From Luminiphilus sp. (GTDB lineage Bacteria; Pseudomonadota; Gammaproteobacteria; Pseudomonadales; Halieaceae): a stretch of DNA of 6,473 bases. Shown in pieces: positions 4,079 through 6,473 of the stretch. The notes beneath the pieces were generated by a model. That model was not told where the DNA came from. It ran no database searches and saw nothing but the letters and a program-made list of their open reading frames with translations. Every line of letters starts with the position of its first letter. The first letter of the stretch is position 1. The stretch spans positions 1-6,473 of the forward strand of contig JAKMEU010000006.1 of the NCBI GenBank assembly GCA_022425845.1, read 5' to 3'. The translations under genes were made by a program, and so were the position numbers.

Positions 4079-6472
4079 CTACTGCCAGCGCTCAAGTTCG
4101 ACTGCAGCGAGGTCTGCCAACTCTTCAATATCTTCAAACTCTTCCTCGGAAAGAACGAACTTACCGGTCGCGGCCGATAACTCTATGTCTCCCAGCGCCT
4201 TCGTCAGCTTGGTGGCGCCCACATTGCCACTCATTGACTTGAGGGCATGGGCCCGCTTACGAAGCGCTTCGCCATCACTGCTGTCGATGGACTCACGGAG
4301 GTTGGCGAGTTGGTTGGGCAACTGTTCCTTGAAGGAGGCAATGACTTTCTTCAGGACTGCATCGCCAGCATCTGGGTTGATGGCCCGAATGGACTGAATG
4401 ACGTCCTCGTCGATTGGCGAAGCTTTGGATGATCTTTTGACCGTGTCGTCGGTTACTGACCCTGCCTGAACCTTGTCCGCCAGTAGATGAACAATGCGTT
4501 TTTCCAACTGGGCCACATCAAAAGGTTTGGTCATGAATTCATCCATACCGGATGCCAGCGCCTGATCATATTCTTCGGCCCTTGCGGCTGCGGTCAGCGC
4601 GAGAATGGGAGTTCGCTCATACCCCTCCTGACTTTCAAATCTTCTAATCTGTCCCGTTGCCTCAAAGCCATCCATCACGGGCATCTGGCAGTCCATCAAA
4701 ACAAGATCGAATCGTTGCGCCTTAAACTTATCGACGGCTTCGAGACCGTTTTCAGCAACCACAGATCGTAACCCCATGCCTTTGAGAATCTCCTGAACGA
4801 GAATCTGGTTAACCTTGTTGTCCTCGACGATGAGCACGTCAGCGTTGAGCTGAATGGTTGGGGTATCGGTCGCGCTCTCTGATGTTTGATTTGATAGTGC
4901 CTCGGCAAGATTGCTGGTGGTAACCGGCCTGTGTAGGCCAACCCAGTTCTGTGACTGCAGTCGCGGGGTCAGGCTTTGGATGGCGGTGGCCAGAATTTTC
5001 GGCGCGGATAGCGCGGAGGCCTCGAGTGTGTCCAGGGCTTCGCTGGGGAAGAGCTCATCCACAATCAGGGCGTCGAACGTTGCGTCTTCAATGTTGCGAA
5101 TCGAATTCAGGGTTACGGTTTTGTAGCCAATAAGGTTGGCATGGGATGACAGGCTTCGTGCGAGGACGTCATCTTCTGTCAGCAAAACGAGGGTACTGCC
5201 TGCGAAGGTTTGACGTGCCTCGCACTCCTCCAGCGGGAGGGTCACAAGCAAAAGGGTTCCTTCGCCTGACTCAGGGGTATCGATGGTGAGGCTGCCGCCA
5301 AGCACTTCCGCAAAGTTTCTGCATATTGTCAGGCCCAAACCGGTACCGCCGAATTGGCGCGTTGTGCTTGCGTCGGCCTGGGTAAACTTATCGAATACGC
5401 GGTCACGCGCCTCCTTCGGGATGCCAATGCCGGTATCTTCAACCTGAATGCAGACATCCCCGGAACTGTCCTTGTAAGCCGTTACCAAAATGCGGCCCAC
5501 TTCGGTGAATTTGATGGCGTTGCCGATTAGGTTGGTCACTATCTGCCGGATTTTTTGCGGATCCCCCCGGTATCCACTTGCCAGTGCGGCATCAGGTACA
5601 AAATCTATTTTCAGCCCTTTACGTTGCGCGGGCTCTCCTTGCAGATAGCAAATCTCATCCACTAGGCCTATCAGATCGAACTCCACTGATTCGACTTCAA
5701 TACGATCTGCTTCGATCTTCGCGAGGTCGAGTATTTCGCTGATCAAATGCAGCAGGGTTTTACCCGAGTTAAGCGCGGCCCGTGCGAAGCGTTTTTGTTG
5801 CGGCGTGGTATCTGTCTTGATCAGCAATTCATTCATGCCAATGATGCCATGCAGCGGCGTTCTGATTTCATGGCTCATTACCGCCAGGAACTCTGATTTG
5901 GCAACGTTTGCAGCCTCAGCAGCCAGCTTGGCCTCCTCTAGGTCCATGGTGCGTTGGCTTAATCTCAGGGCGAATTCTCTCTCCCTTTGCTGCGACCTTT
6001 GGAGGGTCCTTTGCATCCAAAAGCCGACAACCAATATGAATAGAGCACCCGCGACGACGTATAAAACATAAGCGAAGTTGGATTTCCAGAACGGCGGCCT
6101 TACCTGCAGCGGCAACTGAAAGGCGTCATAATTCCAGTCACCCATAACACCTTTAGCAGCAAGCTCGATGGAGTAACCGCCGGCAGGGGGAGCAGTTAAG
6201 CTCAAGGTGCGATCGTTGCCTAGGTTGATCCATTCGTCTTCAAGGCCGCTGATGCGGTATTTATAGCTTATCTCCGCAGGCGATATGTACTCTGCGCCGA
6301 ACATCTCGATAGTGACAATCTTGTCTGAATTATCGAGATCTAATACAAAGTCTGTCGGATCGGCGGGGTAGTCTATTGATTTGCCCAGGGCTGAAATTGA
6401 AGATATGCCTACCCTAATTGGCTTAACGATCTCCTCGGCTGAATAAGCATCCACGATCGACACGCCTCTGAA
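4079..6472 (-). CDS. Hybrid sensor histidine kinase (Y_Y_Y, HisKA, HATPase, REC, REC, HPt), N-terminus outside window
   Basis: A membrane phosphorelay protein. About 797 residues are visible and the frame is open at the right edge; the GTG at 6463 is internal. The visible start, FRGVSIVDAYS, resembles the last blade of a ligand-sensing beta-propeller, so a large periplasmic sensor probably lies upstream. Counting from the GTG: Y_Y_Y domain about 45-122 (YKYRISGLEDEW at 67-78), one membrane helix 130-150, coiled coil about 151-190, HisKA with phosphoacceptor H198 (MSHEIRTPL), and HATPase with N-box N311/N315, G1 DTGIGIP at 343-349 and G2 GGTGLGL at 372-378. A first receiver at about 423-525 keeps an aspartate (D469), but its conserved lysine is arginine (R512). 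A second, complete receiver at about 541-662 has E547/D548, D591, T624 and K646. An HPt domain at about 690-790 has H739 (AHALKSMSG). This gives a His-Asp-His relay that should pass phosphate to an unseen response regulator. Confidence 0.93.
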   Translation of the reverse strand, partial: FRGVSIVDAYSAEEIVKPIRVGISSISALGKSIDYPADPTDFVLDLDNSDKIVTIEMFGAEYISPAEISYKYRISGLEDEWINLGNDRTLSLTAPPAGGYSIELAAKGVMGDWNYDAFQLPLQVRPPFWKSNFAYVLYVVAGALFILVVGFWMQRTLQRSQQREREFALRLSQRTMDLEEAKLAAEAANVAKSEFLAVMSHEIRTPLHGIIGMNELLIKTDTTPQQKRFARAALNSGKTLLHLISEILDLAKIEADRIEVESVEFDLIGLVDEICYLQGEPAQRKGLKIDFVPDAALASGYRGDPQKIRQIVTNLIGNAIKFTEVGRILVTAYKDSSGDVCIQVEDTGIGIPKEARDRVFDKFTQADASTTRQFGGTGLGLTICRNFAEVLGGSLTIDTPESGEGTLLLVTLPLEECEARQTFAGSTLVLLTEDDVLARSLSSHANLIGYKTVTLNSIRNIEDATFDALIVDELFPSEALDTLEASALSAPKILATAIQSLTPRLQSQNWVGLHRPVTTSNLAEALSNQTSESATDTPTIQLNADVLIVEDNKVNQILVQEILKGMGLRSVVAENGLEAVDKFKAQRFDLVLMDCQMPVMDGFEATGQIRRFESQEGYERTPILALTAAARAEEYDQALASGMDEFMTKPFDVAQLEKRIVHLLADKVQAGSVTDDTVKRSSKASPIDEDVIQSIRAINPDAGDAVLKKVIASFKEQLPNQLANLRESIDSSDGEALRKRAHALKSMSGNVGATKLTKALGDIELSAATGKFVLSEEEFEDIEELADLAAVELERWQ

Positions 6473-6473
6473 A

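Noticed and set aside
1..6473. CRISPR arrays, tRNA or rRNA genes, insertion sequences, toxin-antitoxin or phage-defence genes
   Set aside because: No repeated spacer pattern, no RNA-gene signatures, no transposase or terminal repeats, and all coding space is taken by recognisable metabolic, regulatory or signalling genes.

Overview
The window holds six protein-coding genes and almost no free space. Two are cut by the window edges. Protein similarity points to a Gammaproteobacterium, probably marine or aquatic: the first phosphatase closely resembles a family I know from Pseudomonas and relatives, the second gene is a TesB-type thioesterase, and there is a three-Y-domain hybrid kinase. This placement comes from recalled family resemblance, not from a search. 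I see no RNA genes, mobile elements, CRISPR arrays or long repeats.

Layout. (1) Positions 2-1023, plus strand: two histidine-phosphatase (phosphoglycerate-mutase superfamily) genes. The first is cut at its 5' end, and the two overlap by an ATGA. (2) 1036-3149, minus strand: a two-gene operon. A 425-residue regulator made of two complete TetR units in one chain comes first, followed 17-20 bp later by an acyl-CoA thioesterase II. (3) 3150-3297: an AT-rich divergent control region. (4) 3298-4050, plus strand: a 250-residue crotonase-fold enzyme with a strong Shine-Dalgarno site. (5) 4079-6472, minus strand: the C-terminal part of a hybrid sensor histidine kinase with Y_Y_Y, TM, HisKA, HATPase, degenerate receiver, receiver and HPt domains. 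Its N-terminal sensor lies outside the window. The gene junctions at 1024-1035 and 4051-4078 are convergent and very short, without a convincing terminator.

How the parts may work together. The central block looks like a small acyl-CoA module. A TetR-type regulator is co-transcribed with a thioesterase that releases CoA from acyl-CoA, and it faces a crotonase-family enzyme across a shared control region. The simplest inference is that the fused TetR protein senses an acyl-CoA or related ligand and controls both directions. The phosphatase pair and the kinase have no visible functional tie to this module.

The most unusual items are the double-TetR regulator, which should act as a built-in pseudo-dimer with two different DNA-reading heads; its start, which lacks a ribosome binding site and has a -10-like hexamer directly upstream; and the crotonase, in which the position of the second catalytic glutamate is alanine. 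I found no clearly new multi-gene system.
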